A stretch of DNA of 64,000 bases from Zunongwangia pacifica (GTDB taxonomy: Bacteria > Bacteroidota > Bacteroidia > Flavobacteriales > Flavobacteriaceae), in NCBI RefSeq assembly GCF_023499215.1, contig NZ_JAKHSK010000002.1:62001-126000 (forward strand), given 5' to 3'. Each line of letters starts with the position of its first letter. The first letter of the stretch is position 1. The notes beneath the pieces are model-generated. The model was not told where the DNA came from. It made no database searches and saw only the letters and a list, made by a program, of their open reading frames with translations. Below, piece after piece: positions 1 through 9,346 of this stretch. Position numbers and translations under genes: made by a program.

Positions 1-1627
1 CAAGGTTATTTGGCGTTAAACCAAAATGTTGAATTGGCGAAAAGTATAAAATAGAAGTTGCCAGCTCAAAAGCATCTGTTGTGCTTCTAATAGTCCCTTT
101 TTTTTGGTCTCTGGACATTTTTTGATTTAAGAAAACCGGCGCAAAATCCATCGCTCCAACCGCGTTTCTTGTAAAAGGTAATATGGTTGAATTTAAAGCA
201 TGTTTATCTAAAGCATCCTGACGGAATATCAGATTTTCTGAAGCCAAAACAGCTTCTGAAGTTACATAATTTGGATACATTTTTTGCCAACCTCTTGGAA
301 GCGTACATCCGTGAAAGGTAATCCCCAATCCGTAATCGTTAGCATCAGTTAAAATATCTTCATATAGCTTCATGGTGGTTTGTTTATCCCCGCCAAAAAA
401 GTCAATTTTTAAACCTTTCACCCCTATTTTTTGTAGCCATTCCATTTCTTTTTTTCTGGCGATACTGGTATTCATTTTATCTTGTGGCGTTTGCGGTGCT
501 TCGTTCCAGTATCCATTAGAATTATACCATAATAATACATCTACATTTTTAGACTGGGCATATTTTACCAGTTCTTCCATTTTTTCGTAACCAATATTGT
601 TATCCCACCAGTTATCGATTAACACATATTCAAACCCCAAATTTGAAGCCAAATCGATATACTTGATCTGGTCGTCGTAATTAATGCTATTGTCCTGCCA
701 AACAATCCAGCTCCAGGTTGCTCGCCCCATTTGGTAATCGATACTTGGCTCATACTTTTGTTCTACCAAATCGAATACTACGGTAGATTCTACGATTGGT
801 TTTAAGCTTTCTCCAAGCGTAATAGTTCGCCAGGGTGTTTTAGCCGGCATCGCCATTGCTGCAAATGTATCCCCAATGCCGTTATCTTCTCCTTCCTGCG
901 GAAATTTTACGGTAAACAATCCATCTTCTTTAGCTTCACTTAATCGACTACCCGGATAATTACCGTCTACCCCCGTTTCAGAAATTAAAATCCATCCATT
1001 TTCGCCCAATTTGAATAATGCAGGAAAGGTATATCCTACGCCATAAGTTGATGGTTTTCCTAATTTTTCACTTAGCGTATACTCTTCTTCATACGATGGT
1101 TTGGTTTCCATCCAACCCGTCATTGGCAATGCTTGCGGAGTAATATAAGAAGTCGCGTAATCTGGTAAATTAAAACCTGAAGCTTCTTCAAAAATCTTCA
1201 CATTAGATCGTCCTACTTTCGATTTTAATTTATAGGAATAAGCAACATCACGATTAGAAATCCTAAAGTATACCAATAGGGTATCCTGATTTTCATTAAT
1301 AAATTTTGAAATCAACTCGTTTGCTTTATAATCTACATGGCTCACTTTAGCACGGTTGAGATCGTAGGAGTTTTTGATGGTATTTACTTCCGTAGACATA
1401 AATTTTAGTTGTGAAGAGAAATCTCCTAAAGAGGTTTTTAAACCTAAAGGTGAATCTTCTAAAAATTGCTCTTCAGCATAACGAATATCGTAAGATATTT
1501 TTCCATCGTTTTCGTGTACCCGTAATTGTATTTTTTCATCGGGACTTTTAATTTCTGCCACCTGTGCCTGGGTAACACCGGCAAAAATGAAACAACAAAT
1601 AGTGAGAGCGAGTTTTACTGATTTCAT
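1..1627 (-). CDS. GH97 family glycoside hydrolase, retaining (alpha-galactosidase-like) type, C-terminus cut by window edge
   Basis: The reading frame starts with an ATG at 1627 and runs off the left edge, so about 542 residues are present and the C-terminus is missing. A signal peptide (MKSVKLALTICCFIFAG, ending near TQAQ) predicts export. The rest reads as an N-terminal beta-sandwich followed by the GH97 TIM barrel. The segment GLKIDFFGGDKQ puts an Asp near residue 409, and YVTSEAV puts a Glu near residue 458. In GH97 an Asp at the first position marks the retaining alpha-galactosidase-like branch, while inverting SusB-type alpha-glucosidases lack it. The gene follows GH43 by 50 bp on the same strand and is probably co-transcribed. 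It likely removes terminal alpha-linked galactose or a related sugar in the periplasm; the exact specificity is inferred. Confidence 0.88.
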   Translation of the reverse strand, partial: MKSVKLALTICCFIFAGVTQAQVAEIKSPDEKIQLRVHENDGKISYDIRYAEEQFLEDSPLGLKTSLGDFSSQLKFMSTEVNTIKNSYDLNRAKVSHVDYKANELISKFINENQDTLLVYFRISNRDVAYSYKLKSKVGRSNVKIFEEASGFNLPDYATSYITPQALPMTGWMETKPSYEEEYTLSEKLGKPSTYGVGYTFPALFKLGENGWILISETGVDGNYPGSRLSEAKEDGLFTVKFPQEGEDNGIGDTFAAMAMPAKTPWRTITLGESLKPIVESTVVFDLVEQKYEPSIDYQMGRATWSWIVWQDNSINYDDQIKYIDLASNLGFEYVLIDNWWDNNIGYEKMEELVKYAQSKNVDVLLWYNSNGYWNEAPQTPQDKMNTSIARKKEMEWLQKIGVKGLKIDFFGGDKQTTMKLYEDILTDANDYGLGITFHGCTLPRGWQKMYPNYVTSEAVLASENLIFRQDALDKHALNSTILPFTRNAVGAMDFAPVFLNQKMSRDQKKGTIRSTTDAFELATSILYFSPIQHFGLTPNNL

Positions 1628-1677
1628 TTTATATTTATGATTAAGGTTTTTGATACTGAAATGATTTTGGTAAGTAG

Positions 1678-2691
1678 TTACTTTTTTAAAAGTACAGAAA
1701 TTTTATCCTTGCTATCATCTACTTCCAGTAAATTAGGAATTCGGATATAGTTTCCATTGGGACCTTCGCGATGACTATGCAAAGCCATAAGCAACTTGCC
1801 TCCAAAAGTTTTAAACATCATCCCATGACCAAAATTAGGCGGAGTAATAGGTTCTTTTTCCTGAATCCAGGGACCGTCTAAGGTTCCGCTTTCAGAATAA
1901 GCCACACCCTGAACATAATCTCCAAACACCCAGCTTGTCCAAAGCATTCCTAATTTTCCGGTTTGCGTTTCGAACAAAAATGGGCCATCGGTTACTTTAT
2001 TGGGTATAATTTTTCCATCAGTCGTACGCTCTTTACTCCACGGAGAATCACTGGCTTTAAATAGTAATTTCCCTTCACCAATAGATCCACTTAAATCTGG
2101 TTTTAGCTGAATTTTCTCTATCGTCCCATCCCCATTTTGTAACCATTCGTAGCAATAAACCATATAAGGTTTATCGTCTTTATCTACCCAAAAAGTACCA
2201 TCTAAAGTTGGTTTATCTGCCGGAAGATAGGTGTCGTCCTCCATTGGTTTATAAGGCCCCTCTGGGGAATCACTGACCAAAATATGGCTGGCACGGCGTT
2301 CTATTTTATTACCTTTTACCGTATCGATAATAACTTCGCGATTGGTAAAAGTGGCGAAATAATAATATTTTCCTTTAAATTGATGAATTTCTGCTGCCCA
2401 GATCATTGGTCGCTTTCCCATCCACGAATTAGGATCGGTTTCTACAACGGTAAAAGGGCCTTCCCAAAGTTTAAGGTCTTTACTCTTCCAGAGTTTGCCA
2501 CCCGTCCCCGTCATATAGTAAGTTTTTGAAGCTTTATCTGCCAAAATATAGGGATCACTAAGACGAATGGAATCTAAAGGGATATCGGTTTTTACTTCTA
2601 AATTGCGTTGGGCAAATAAACCTTCGGAATACAAAAAAAATAAGAACATTAATAATGGATAATTAATATTTCTTATTCTCTTTTTATACAT
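1678..2691 (-). CDS. GH43 family glycoside hydrolase
   Basis: The 337-residue protein has a hydrophobic leader ending near LFAQ and a five-bladed beta-propeller GH43 pattern. The segment RLSDPYILAD supplies the catalytic base (Asp46), GTFWVDKDDKPYMVY is a typical middle strand, and the segment near VTDGPFLFE corresponds to the region that usually carries the general acid Glu in an EGP motif. Here that position reads DGP, which is unusual and may mark a divergent subfamily. GH43 enzymes usually act on alpha-L-arabinofuranosides, beta-xylosides or beta-galactosides. The gene lies directly upstream of GH97 and downstream of the duplicated transporter fragment, so its promoter should lie in 2692-2800. 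Family assignment is firm; substrate is not. Confidence 0.85.
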   Translation of the reverse strand: MYKKRIRNINYPLLMFLFFLYSEGLFAQRNLEVKTDIPLDSIRLSDPYILADKASKTYYMTGTGGKLWKSKDLKLWEGPFTVVETDPNSWMGKRPMIWAAEIHQFKGKYYYFATFTNREVIIDTVKGNKIERRASHILVSDSPEGPYKPMEDDTYLPADKPTLDGTFWVDKDDKPYMVYCYEWLQNGDGTIEKIQLKPDLSGSIGEGKLLFKASDSPWSKERTTDGKIIPNKVTDGPFLFETQTGKLGMLWTSWVFGDYVQGVAYSESGTLDGPWIQEKEPITPPNFGHGMMFKTFGGKLLMALHSHREGPNGNYIRIPNLLEVDDSKDKISVLLKK

Positions 2692-2792
2692 TTTTGGTGG
2701 ATGTTTATAATTCCTTAAAAATTAAAAATAGTAGTATTCTTTAAAACTAGTGTCAAGAATTCAACTAAAATAGTTATATATCAGAACATTCC

Positions 2793-2869
2793 ATTTTTTC
2801 AGTCCAAACATTACAAGCTTCCCAATATTTGCTCGCAAATAATAATAGTTACCAGGGCAAATGGATATA
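2793..2869. repeat. Direct repeat copy A: fragment of the transporter 3' end
   Basis: This ~77-bp stretch matches 13542-13618 in the same orientation with three mismatches (2800, 2833, 2835). At the second copy it is the last ~19 codons of the AspT-like transporter plus 18 bp of 3' flank. Here only the fragment remains, still on the minus strand, encoding a C-terminus ending QILGSL and a stop. One internal difference is synonymous and one changes Ala to Glu. The copies are 10,749 bp apart and flank the DUF3823-SusD-SusC-HTCS module. Confidence 0.93.
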
Positions 2870-2896
2870 AAATCTTGCGTACTTGTCTTATAATCA

Positions 2897-2936
2897 AAAG
2901 CTACCTCCCTACTAAAAAGTAAGGAGGTGGTTTTCT
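2897..2936. terminator. Rho-independent terminator hairpin after the DUF3823 gene
   Basis: The 2901-2908 arm (ctacctcc) pairs with 2923-2930 (ggaggtgg, with one G-T pair). The stem continues through tact/agta around an aaaa loop. T-rich tracts follow on both strands (ttttctttttt on plus, cttttgatt on minus). It most likely ends the SusC-SusD-DUF3823 transcript, which would make GH43-GH97 a separate transcript. Confidence 0.7.
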
Positions 2937-3022
2937 TTTTTCATCATCATCTTACACAATCCTACAAACTGTGTAAATATGATGTTTTAAATAATACTTA
3001 TATCAGGATGATTATAAACTAT

Positions 3023-3694
3023 CTAAAGATCGATCTTTTGTGCATTGGTATAAATGAACTCGTTAGCCATAGAAGACTGAGCGCCAACTCGCACAAAAAG
3101 ATATCCTTTATCTCTTAAAGATTCTGGTATCTGTATATTTACTGAATTACTTTTGCCAAACTCCCAATTTTCGAGTTCTATTACTTCACTAAAATCGTTT
3201 ATTTGTTGATCTAGAAGAATATTACTGCTAAGCATAATAGTTATTTCCTTAACGTTAGTACCTGCTACAATCTGATCGATTTGAAAGTTTGCACTCAAAG
3301 TTGTTCCATTTACCTGAAAACTTTCGTTAGATATATTAATATATGGTGTTACAGGAACATCAACCTGTGTGTTTCCGCTCACCTGAACAACAATAGTGTC
3401 GTTTACTTGCGGTAACCAAGGATCTCCACCACGTCGAACCAGTTTATATTCTCCTTTGAAAAGAGAAACCGAATATGTACCATCCTGAGCGATAAATACG
3501 GGAATAGGTTCATACAAGGCATAACCATCCTGCCATATTTGAAATTCGGCACTATTGGACCTTACAGATATAGGCTCACCATTGTAGGTTACTTGCCCCT
3601 CCAGCATCGCTTTAGGTTCATCAAAATTATCTTTTTCACAACCTGCCAGCATCAAGCTTATCGATACAAGGCTATATATGATATATTTTTTCAT
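3023..3694 (-). CDS. DUF3823-type SusCD-associated lipoprotein
   Basis: The 223-residue protein starts with a lipoprotein signal whose lipobox reads LMLAGC (Cys19), predicting an outer-membrane lipoprotein. The N-terminal half (QVTYNGEPISVRS, then TYSVSLFKGEYKLV) is a carboxypeptidase-regulatory-like beta-sandwich typical of DUF3823 proteins encoded directly after SusD. A second beta domain follows to the C-terminus. Such proteins occupy the SusE/SusF position and are thought to bind glycan at the cell surface. It lies 31 bp after SusD and ends the operon before the hairpin at 2897-2936. No catalytic motif is visible. The assignment rests on position plus the N-terminal pattern. Confidence 0.75.
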   Translation of the reverse strand: MKKYIIYSLVSISLMLAGCEKDNFDEPKAMLEGQVTYNGEPISVRSNSAEFQIWQDGYALYEPIPVFIAQDGTYSVSLFKGEYKLVRRGGDPWLPQVNDTIVVQVSGNTQVDVPVTPYINISNESFQVNGTTLSANFQIDQIVAGTNVKEITIMLSSNILLDQQINDFSEVIELENWEFGKSNSVNIQIPESLRDKGYLFVRVGAQSSMANEFIYTNAQKIDL

Positions 3695-3725
3695 TACAAA
3701 TAAATTTTCATTAGATATTAAAATT

Positions 3726-5567
3726 CTAGTGATAAGGATTTCTAACCAGTTTTGGATTGTTATTAAGAACTCCCTGATCTATCGAAGCGTAATAATTACC
3801 AAGTCTAAACAAACGAGCTCTTTTAAATCGGGTAGGTCTCATCCTGCTATAGATATAATGATTATCATCTGGATGCCCCGGGCGAACTATTCTATAAGGA
3901 TATAAACCATAAATTACGGCCTGCTCGCTATTCTCATCTCCATCCCAGATTTCATGTGCAATTCTCCAGCGTTTTAAATCAAAGAAACGATGGTCTTCAA
4001 AAGCTAATTCTACTCGGCGCTCATTACGTATATCATCTATGCTAACATTAGCAATGCTATTAGCCGGGAAACCTGCTCGCTCTCTCAAAGTATTCACATA
4101 GGTCGTGGCTATTTCAGCTTGCCCTAATTCGTATGCCGCTTCTGCTCCATTTAAATAGATTTCCCCTAAGCGGAACCAAGGCCACCAATTTTCTGAAGCA
4201 ACACCTCTCGTACTAGCTCCTGAGGCATTACTTAAAAATTTTCGGATATAGAATCCTGTATTACTTACAAACTGTGCATTGTCCTGCGGGCCATCTGCTC
4301 CTGTCCATAAATCACCATCTTCGTAAGTACTTCCTAAAGTTTGAGAGGTTTCGTAAGAATATCCTGAACCATTCCAAACCGCTACACCTGCCTGTAAACC
4401 AACTGGCATACTTCTAAAAGAAGTCCCGGGGTAAATAACAGTCCCATATAAACGGGCATCTTTATTTTCAAAAATGCCGGTAAGCTCGTCATACACTATA
4501 GGGTTACCACTGGCATCTGTGATTTTTAATTCCCCATCACTACCATCTAAATAATCAAAACTTTCCACCAGATTTAAAGATGGAGTAAGATTGGTTGGAT
4601 ATTCGTTGTCCTCGGTTAAGCTTCTTGGGATATTTTCGTAAGTAAAGCCATGAGTTTTTAAACTATTCTGAAAGTCCTTGGCAAAAATTACCTCATTACT
4701 GTTTTTATCCATTAGCATCTCATAAAAGTTCATGCCTTTATCTGGATTTTCATCATATAAAGAATAATTTCCGTTCTGTAGAATTTCTTGTGAAGCCTTT
4801 AAAGATCTCGTATAAAACTCATTAGCCCTGCCTGCAGGAATCCCAACTTCTCCCCCTGGCAAAGTAATGGGGTTGTCCATTAAGTTATTATACTTAGCTA
4901 TAGAGCCTGCATATAACATTGCCCTACTTTCTAACGCTAAAGCTGTGTAATAATTAGCTCGCGTTTGGCTATCATTATTCCCTTTAAGATCCTCTTTAAT
5001 ATCCTCTAATTCAGTATAGATAAAATCGTAAACCTGTGCTTCTTTAGACCTGGGAATTTGTAAATACTCAGGGTTCCCGCTATAATCATAAATAAGTTGT
5101 TCGGTGACCAATGGTACTCCCCCCATTCGTTTTACCATTTCGAAGTACACAAAAGTTCTAATGAACCTGAGTTCTGCTCCGAAAAGATTTTTTTGGTCTA
5201 CGTCAATTTCGGTACTAAACTCCTCCAGGTTATCGAGAGCTAAATTAATATCTCTTATAAAACCATAATCCCAATAGCGACCATAGTCATAATTATACTG
5301 AAAATCATTTCTCCAGTTTTGATCGTTATGGCCAGACCACATCGCATCATCGATCTCTGTCATTCCGCCAACATTAAATACACCGTGTAAACTTGGTAAC
5401 CTATCATAATAATTAGCAAGAAGGGACTTAATCAAATCGGGATCGTTCCATAATTGTTCATCCCCTATAATATCGCGGGGTTCGCGTTCAAGGAATGCAT
5501 CATTATCACAGCCCATAACGCTTATAAAGCATGCAACTATTAAGATGCGTAAGATTGTATATTTCAT
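3726..5567 (-). CDS. SusD/RagB family nutrient-binding outer membrane lipoprotein
   Basis: The 613-residue protein has a lipobox (SVMGC, Cys20) and the N-terminal pattern FLEREPRDIIGDEQLWNDP seen in SusD N-domains. A TPR-like helical region follows, then the C-terminal SusD segment (RNERRVELAFEDHRFFDLKRW, then a closing NPKLVRNPYH). The length is within the family's usual 500-650 residues. SusD proteins sit as a lid on the SusC channel and bind oligosaccharide at the cell surface. The gene follows SusC by 22 bp and precedes the DUF3823 lipoprotein, the normal operon order. The signature is unambiguous; the ligand cannot be read from sequence. Confidence 0.95.
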   Translation of the reverse strand: MKYTILRILIVACFISVMGCDNDAFLEREPRDIIGDEQLWNDPDLIKSLLANYYDRLPSLHGVFNVGGMTEIDDAMWSGHNDQNWRNDFQYNYDYGRYWDYGFIRDINLALDNLEEFSTEIDVDQKNLFGAELRFIRTFVYFEMVKRMGGVPLVTEQLIYDYSGNPEYLQIPRSKEAQVYDFIYTELEDIKEDLKGNNDSQTRANYYTALALESRAMLYAGSIAKYNNLMDNPITLPGGEVGIPAGRANEFYTRSLKASQEILQNGNYSLYDENPDKGMNFYEMLMDKNSNEVIFAKDFQNSLKTHGFTYENIPRSLTEDNEYPTNLTPSLNLVESFDYLDGSDGELKITDASGNPIVYDELTGIFENKDARLYGTVIYPGTSFRSMPVGLQAGVAVWNGSGYSYETSQTLGSTYEDGDLWTGADGPQDNAQFVSNTGFYIRKFLSNASGASTRGVASENWWPWFRLGEIYLNGAEAAYELGQAEIATTYVNTLRERAGFPANSIANVSIDDIRNERRVELAFEDHRFFDLKRWRIAHEIWDGDENSEQAVIYGLYPYRIVRPGHPDDNHYIYSRMRPTRFKRARLFRLGNYYASIDQGVLNNNPKLVRNPYH

Positions 5568-5589
5568 AATAATATTTTAAAAACCACGA

Positions 5590-8500
5590 TTAAAGTGAAA
5601 GATTTAAGCCAACCACAATTGTTCTTTGTTGTGGATAAACTACTGAAGCATTTGCTGATATTTCCGGATCGATCTCAAAACCATTTACATTATCAAATGA
5701 AGCAAGGTTAGAACCGGTTACATAAAAACGGAGCTTATCTAAATTTACTTTTGAAACCCACTCTTTAGGAAAAGTATAGCCTAACTCAATATTTCTTAGT
5801 CTTAAAAACCATACATTGGTTAGCCAAAAATCGCTATTAAGATGGTTGGGGCCAACATTACCATTACGTATCGCAGGATAACGTCCCGGAATCCATTCAC
5901 TTTCCGGATCGTAAGGATCTGCTCTATGCCAACGATCTTCCAATAAATAGGCTGGAGAGTTACCACCTGCATGAAATGGATTTCTTAGCTCATAGTTTTG
6001 AAACCAGGATTGCATGGTACCTCCTGCAAGATCTATAGTAAGATCGATATTTTTCCAGTTCATTGCAATGGTACCTCCATAAGATATGATTGGTGACCAG
6101 CTATCGGGATAACCAATAGGACGCTCGTCCATCCAGTTAATCACCCCATCTTCATTAACATCTTTGTAAATAAAGTCGCCAGGTAATACCGTCCGGTTAT
6201 TTTGTCCGTCAATGTTTATAGGATGGTTTCTAATTTGTTCTTCGTTTTCGAACCTTCCAACAACCTGATATCCCCACCAAATACCGCCCCAGCGGCCTTC
6301 TGCAGAGTTTCTGTATTCTGCCCAGGAGTTCCCAAAACGTGGTTTATAAGTAGAAATACTCTTATATCTGGAATAGGTGAAATTACCACTAACGGAATAA
6401 TCGAAATCATTTATAGATCCTTTATAGGTAATAATTCCTTCTGCTCCATTATAGCCATTCTCATTCAAGTTTTCTTTTGGTAAAGTATATCCTACCTCGC
6501 TAGGCAATAAAACATCGTACCTTGGGGCAGGAACCCCTGTTCTTCTAATTCTAAATACATCTGCTGTGACACTAAGTTTGTTATCAAACATCGTTAGATC
6601 TATCCCTATATTAGAGTTGGTATTGGTTACCCATGATAAATTTCTAATGGGTAATCCTCTTGGCCGCAATCCGGTAGTGTAAGTTCCGTCTAATACCGCG
6701 CTACCATTATTCCATGTATATCCTCCTAGATAATCGAACATTCTCACATCTTGTTCTTGGCCGGTTTCTCCGGTAGAAGCTCTAATTTTAAGGTCGTCGA
6801 TTACACCAGAAAGGGGTTCAAAAAATTTCTCGTCTGAGATCCTCCAACCTAATGAAATCCCCGGAAAGAATCCCCAACGGTCTCCTTTGGGATATAGATA
6901 TGATGCATCATATCTTCCTAATAATTCAACTAAATATTTATCATCGTAGCTGTAGTTAATTTTACCAATATAACCTACTCTTGCCTGATAGTTCCATCCA
7001 TCTGAAAAAGAGTTTAATTGGTCAAACTCTAATAATGGTAAATAATTATTGGAAGGATTAGTTCCCATTTGTTGATAATCCTGTTCAAAATCAGATCGCT
7101 CGTAAGCGGCCATTACAGAAAAGGAGTGCTTATCGATCTTTTTGGAATAATCTAATTTTATTTGAGAGAATGTACTAATATCTTCTCGCTCTGCCTGGTA
7201 TCTCCAACCTCCATCTGATCCCCCAGTAGCATTATAAGTATCATTAGCTTCGTCGTACGTAAATACATCATACGTGTATTGAAAACCGTCAAACTTATTA
7301 TTACTGAAATTGTAAGAATAGGTTCCTCTTGCTTTTAACCCGAAATCAAATTCATATTCTGCATATAAATTTACATTCAGGTTTCGGGCAAAATTGTCTT
7401 TATACCCTACAAGATCTCTTTTAAATAAAGCCGGGTTTCTGGAGAAATCTCTGGTATGGTTGGGATATTCCGGGTTATTATTGGCATACGGTGGTGTGGT
7501 TGGCAGATTGCTAAACATTCCTAATATTGCAGAAAAATAACCATCTCCTCCTGGTAAACCAACATCATTTGTTTCCTCGATTCTACCGCTAATTTGTGTA
7601 CCTATCTTTAATCTATCAGCGATCTGCGACTCTATATTCGCTTGTAAATTGGTTCTTTCGTATCCAAAATCGTCTAATAAAGCCTCCTGATTTGTATTAG
7701 CCAACGATAAATAATAGTTCGTTTTATCCGTTCCGCCAGCTACACTTGCATTTATGTGATATTGCGGAACATTATCCCTCATAATAAAGTCGTAATAGTC
7801 ATAACTTTGATAACCGGGTAAGGTTCCCTCCTGCCATTTTTGTAATTCCTCTGGAGTAAAAACGGTATTGGGATCACGGCCTTCATTTTGTGCTGCTTCT
7901 ACAAGACCTCTTGTATATTGCGCTGCATTTGCAAGTTCTGGAAAGCGGGTTAGATTTTGCCAACCTGTATATCCATTAATATTGATCCTTGGCTGATCTG
8001 AATTTCTTCCCTTTTTAGTGGTTACCAGAACCACTCCGTTTGCAGCCCTCATTCCATAAACGGCTGCAGAAGCATCTTTAAGAATAGTAATACTTTCTAT
8101 ATCTTCCGGGTTTAAAGAATTAAACATGTCCTGACCCGAGTTTCCTGTAGATTGTAACCAGTCACGACCATTATCGCCTCCGTAAGGCACCCCGTCAATT
8201 ACAAAAAGTGGATTTCCCATATTTCGAATCTCTAACGAAGCACCACGGCCTGGTCTTGCATCCTGAGCTCTTACCGATACCCCCTGAATCTTACCGGCCA
8301 ACGCACCGGCAGTGGTTGTTGAGGTGGTACGGGAAATATCATCAGATTTAATAGTACTGATAGCACCCGTTACCTCCTTTTCTCTTTTTGTACCATAACC
8401 TACTACGACTACTTCATCTAAAGCCTCTTCATTAGGCTGAAGCGTAATTTCATAATAAGTTTCTTTTGTTAGAGCTACTTCTTTTTCTAAAAATCCTATA

Positions 8501-8748
8501 TAGGAAATTAAAAGAATTTGATCATTTCCTTCCTGAACGGTAATTTTAAACTCACCATCAAAATTGGTAACCACACCGTTAGAAGTGTTTTTTAATAACA
8601 CAGATGCCCCTGGTAAAGGTAAACCTGAGTTATCTAGCACCAAGCCAGAAATTTCCCGTTCCTGAGCAAGGATAAATTGCGATAAAAGCGCAAAGAATAA
8701 AAAGCAAATCACCTTGAGCTTTTGCGATTGTAGTAAAATTTTATACAT
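5590..8748 (-). CDS. SusC/RagA family TonB-linked outer membrane protein
   Basis: The 1052-residue protein has a signal peptide (ending near FILAQ), a carboxypeptidase-D-like domain (about residues 30-115), a TonB-box region EALDEVVVVGYGT, the plug domain (GKIQGVSVRAQDARPGRG, then ILKDASAAVYGMRAANGVVLVTT) and a long beta-barrel ending in an aromatic-rich strand. These are the SusC hallmarks. It imports oligosaccharide across the outer membrane with energy from TonB/ExbBD, working with the SusD encoded next. It is divergent from the HTCS gene across a 598-bp regulatory region, the usual layout when the HTCS activates its own locus. The gene appears intact and of normal length. Confidence 0.96.
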   Translation of the reverse strand: MYKILLQSQKLKVICFLFFALLSQFILAQEREISGLVLDNSGLPLPGASVLLKNTSNGVVTNFDGEFKITVQEGNDQILLISYIGFLEKEVALTKETYYEITLQPNEEALDEVVVVGYGTKREKEVTGAISTIKSDDISRTTSTTTAGALAGKIQGVSVRAQDARPGRGASLEIRNMGNPLFVIDGVPYGGDNGRDWLQSTGNSGQDMFNSLNPEDIESITILKDASAAVYGMRAANGVVLVTTKKGRNSDQPRININGYTGWQNLTRFPELANAAQYTRGLVEAAQNEGRDPNTVFTPEELQKWQEGTLPGYQSYDYYDFIMRDNVPQYHINASVAGGTDKTNYYLSLANTNQEALLDDFGYERTNLQANIESQIADRLKIGTQISGRIEETNDVGLPGGDGYFSAILGMFSNLPTTPPYANNNPEYPNHTRDFSRNPALFKRDLVGYKDNFARNLNVNLYAEYEFDFGLKARGTYSYNFSNNKFDGFQYTYDVFTYDEANDTYNATGGSDGGWRYQAEREDISTFSQIKLDYSKKIDKHSFSVMAAYERSDFEQDYQQMGTNPSNNYLPLLEFDQLNSFSDGWNYQARVGYIGKINYSYDDKYLVELLGRYDASYLYPKGDRWGFFPGISLGWRISDEKFFEPLSGVIDDLKIRASTGETGQEQDVRMFDYLGGYTWNNGSAVLDGTYTTGLRPRGLPIRNLSWVTNTNSNIGIDLTMFDNKLSVTADVFRIRRTGVPAPRYDVLLPSEVGYTLPKENLNENGYNGAEGIITYKGSINDFDYSVSGNFTYSRYKSISTYKPRFGNSWAEYRNSAEGRWGGIWWGYQVVGRFENEEQIRNHPINIDGQNNRTVLPGDFIYKDVNEDGVINWMDERPIGYPDSWSPIISYGGTIAMNWKNIDLTIDLAGGTMQSWFQNYELRNPFHAGGNSPAYLLEDRWHRADPYDPESEWIPGRYPAIRNGNVGPNHLNSDFWLTNVWFLRLRNIELGYTFPKEWVSKVNLDKLRFYVTGSNLASFDNVNGFEIDPEISANASVVYPQQRTIVVGLNLSL

Positions 8749-9346
8749 ATTGCTAAAAATTTAATTGAAAACGATTCGTTATTTTTTAAATAACATCATC
8801 GAAAGAAAGAAATCGATTTCGACAATTATCATTTACAATATTCCCCATTTTTAACCTTTTCTAAAGGATAAAATCTGTCCAGAAAAAGGGTGTTTTCTAG
8901 CATTTTTTGCCAATTCATAAATCCCAGAAGTCTATATTTCAATATTCTTTAAAAATTGGGTCTAAAAATCGCTAATTTCAGCAATCATTAAAAAAAGACG
9001 GGCAAGCGTATAATGTGTGGTGAACTATTTTAAAAAACCCTTCGAGCAAATATTGATTTTTTGAAGCAGGAAAGGCATAAAATAGAGTGACTTCTGGATT
9101 ACTTCAACTTCAAAACAAAAAGAAAGCTCCTATTTATTATTATAAACCTTATAGTCGATAGCATTTGGCTATGTTCTCACGAAAAATCCTCATAAATGAT
9201 GTCTAAAATCATCTAGGCTGAATTTATTTAGAATTTCCAATAAAATTATAAGTGTTTTTTTTACATTTAAAAAATTATTGAAATCTCTTTTCTTATTATT
9301 TAAAATAGGAAAACGATTTCGTGATTATATTCTAAAAGCCAGGATT
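8749..9346. promoter_or_regulatory. Divergent regulatory region between SusC and the HTCS gene
   Basis: No gene is seen here. The region holds promoters for both directions. A perfect 12-bp palindrome (gaaatcgatttc, 8809-8820) lies 61 bp upstream of the SusC start. Its octamer cgatttcg (8814-8821) recurs at 9314-9321, close to the HTCS start, and in inverse orientation (16149-16156) upstream of the second SusC. These are plausible operator half-sites, but the AT-rich setting makes chance matches possible. I could not place a convincing TAnnTTTG box. Confidence 0.45.
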
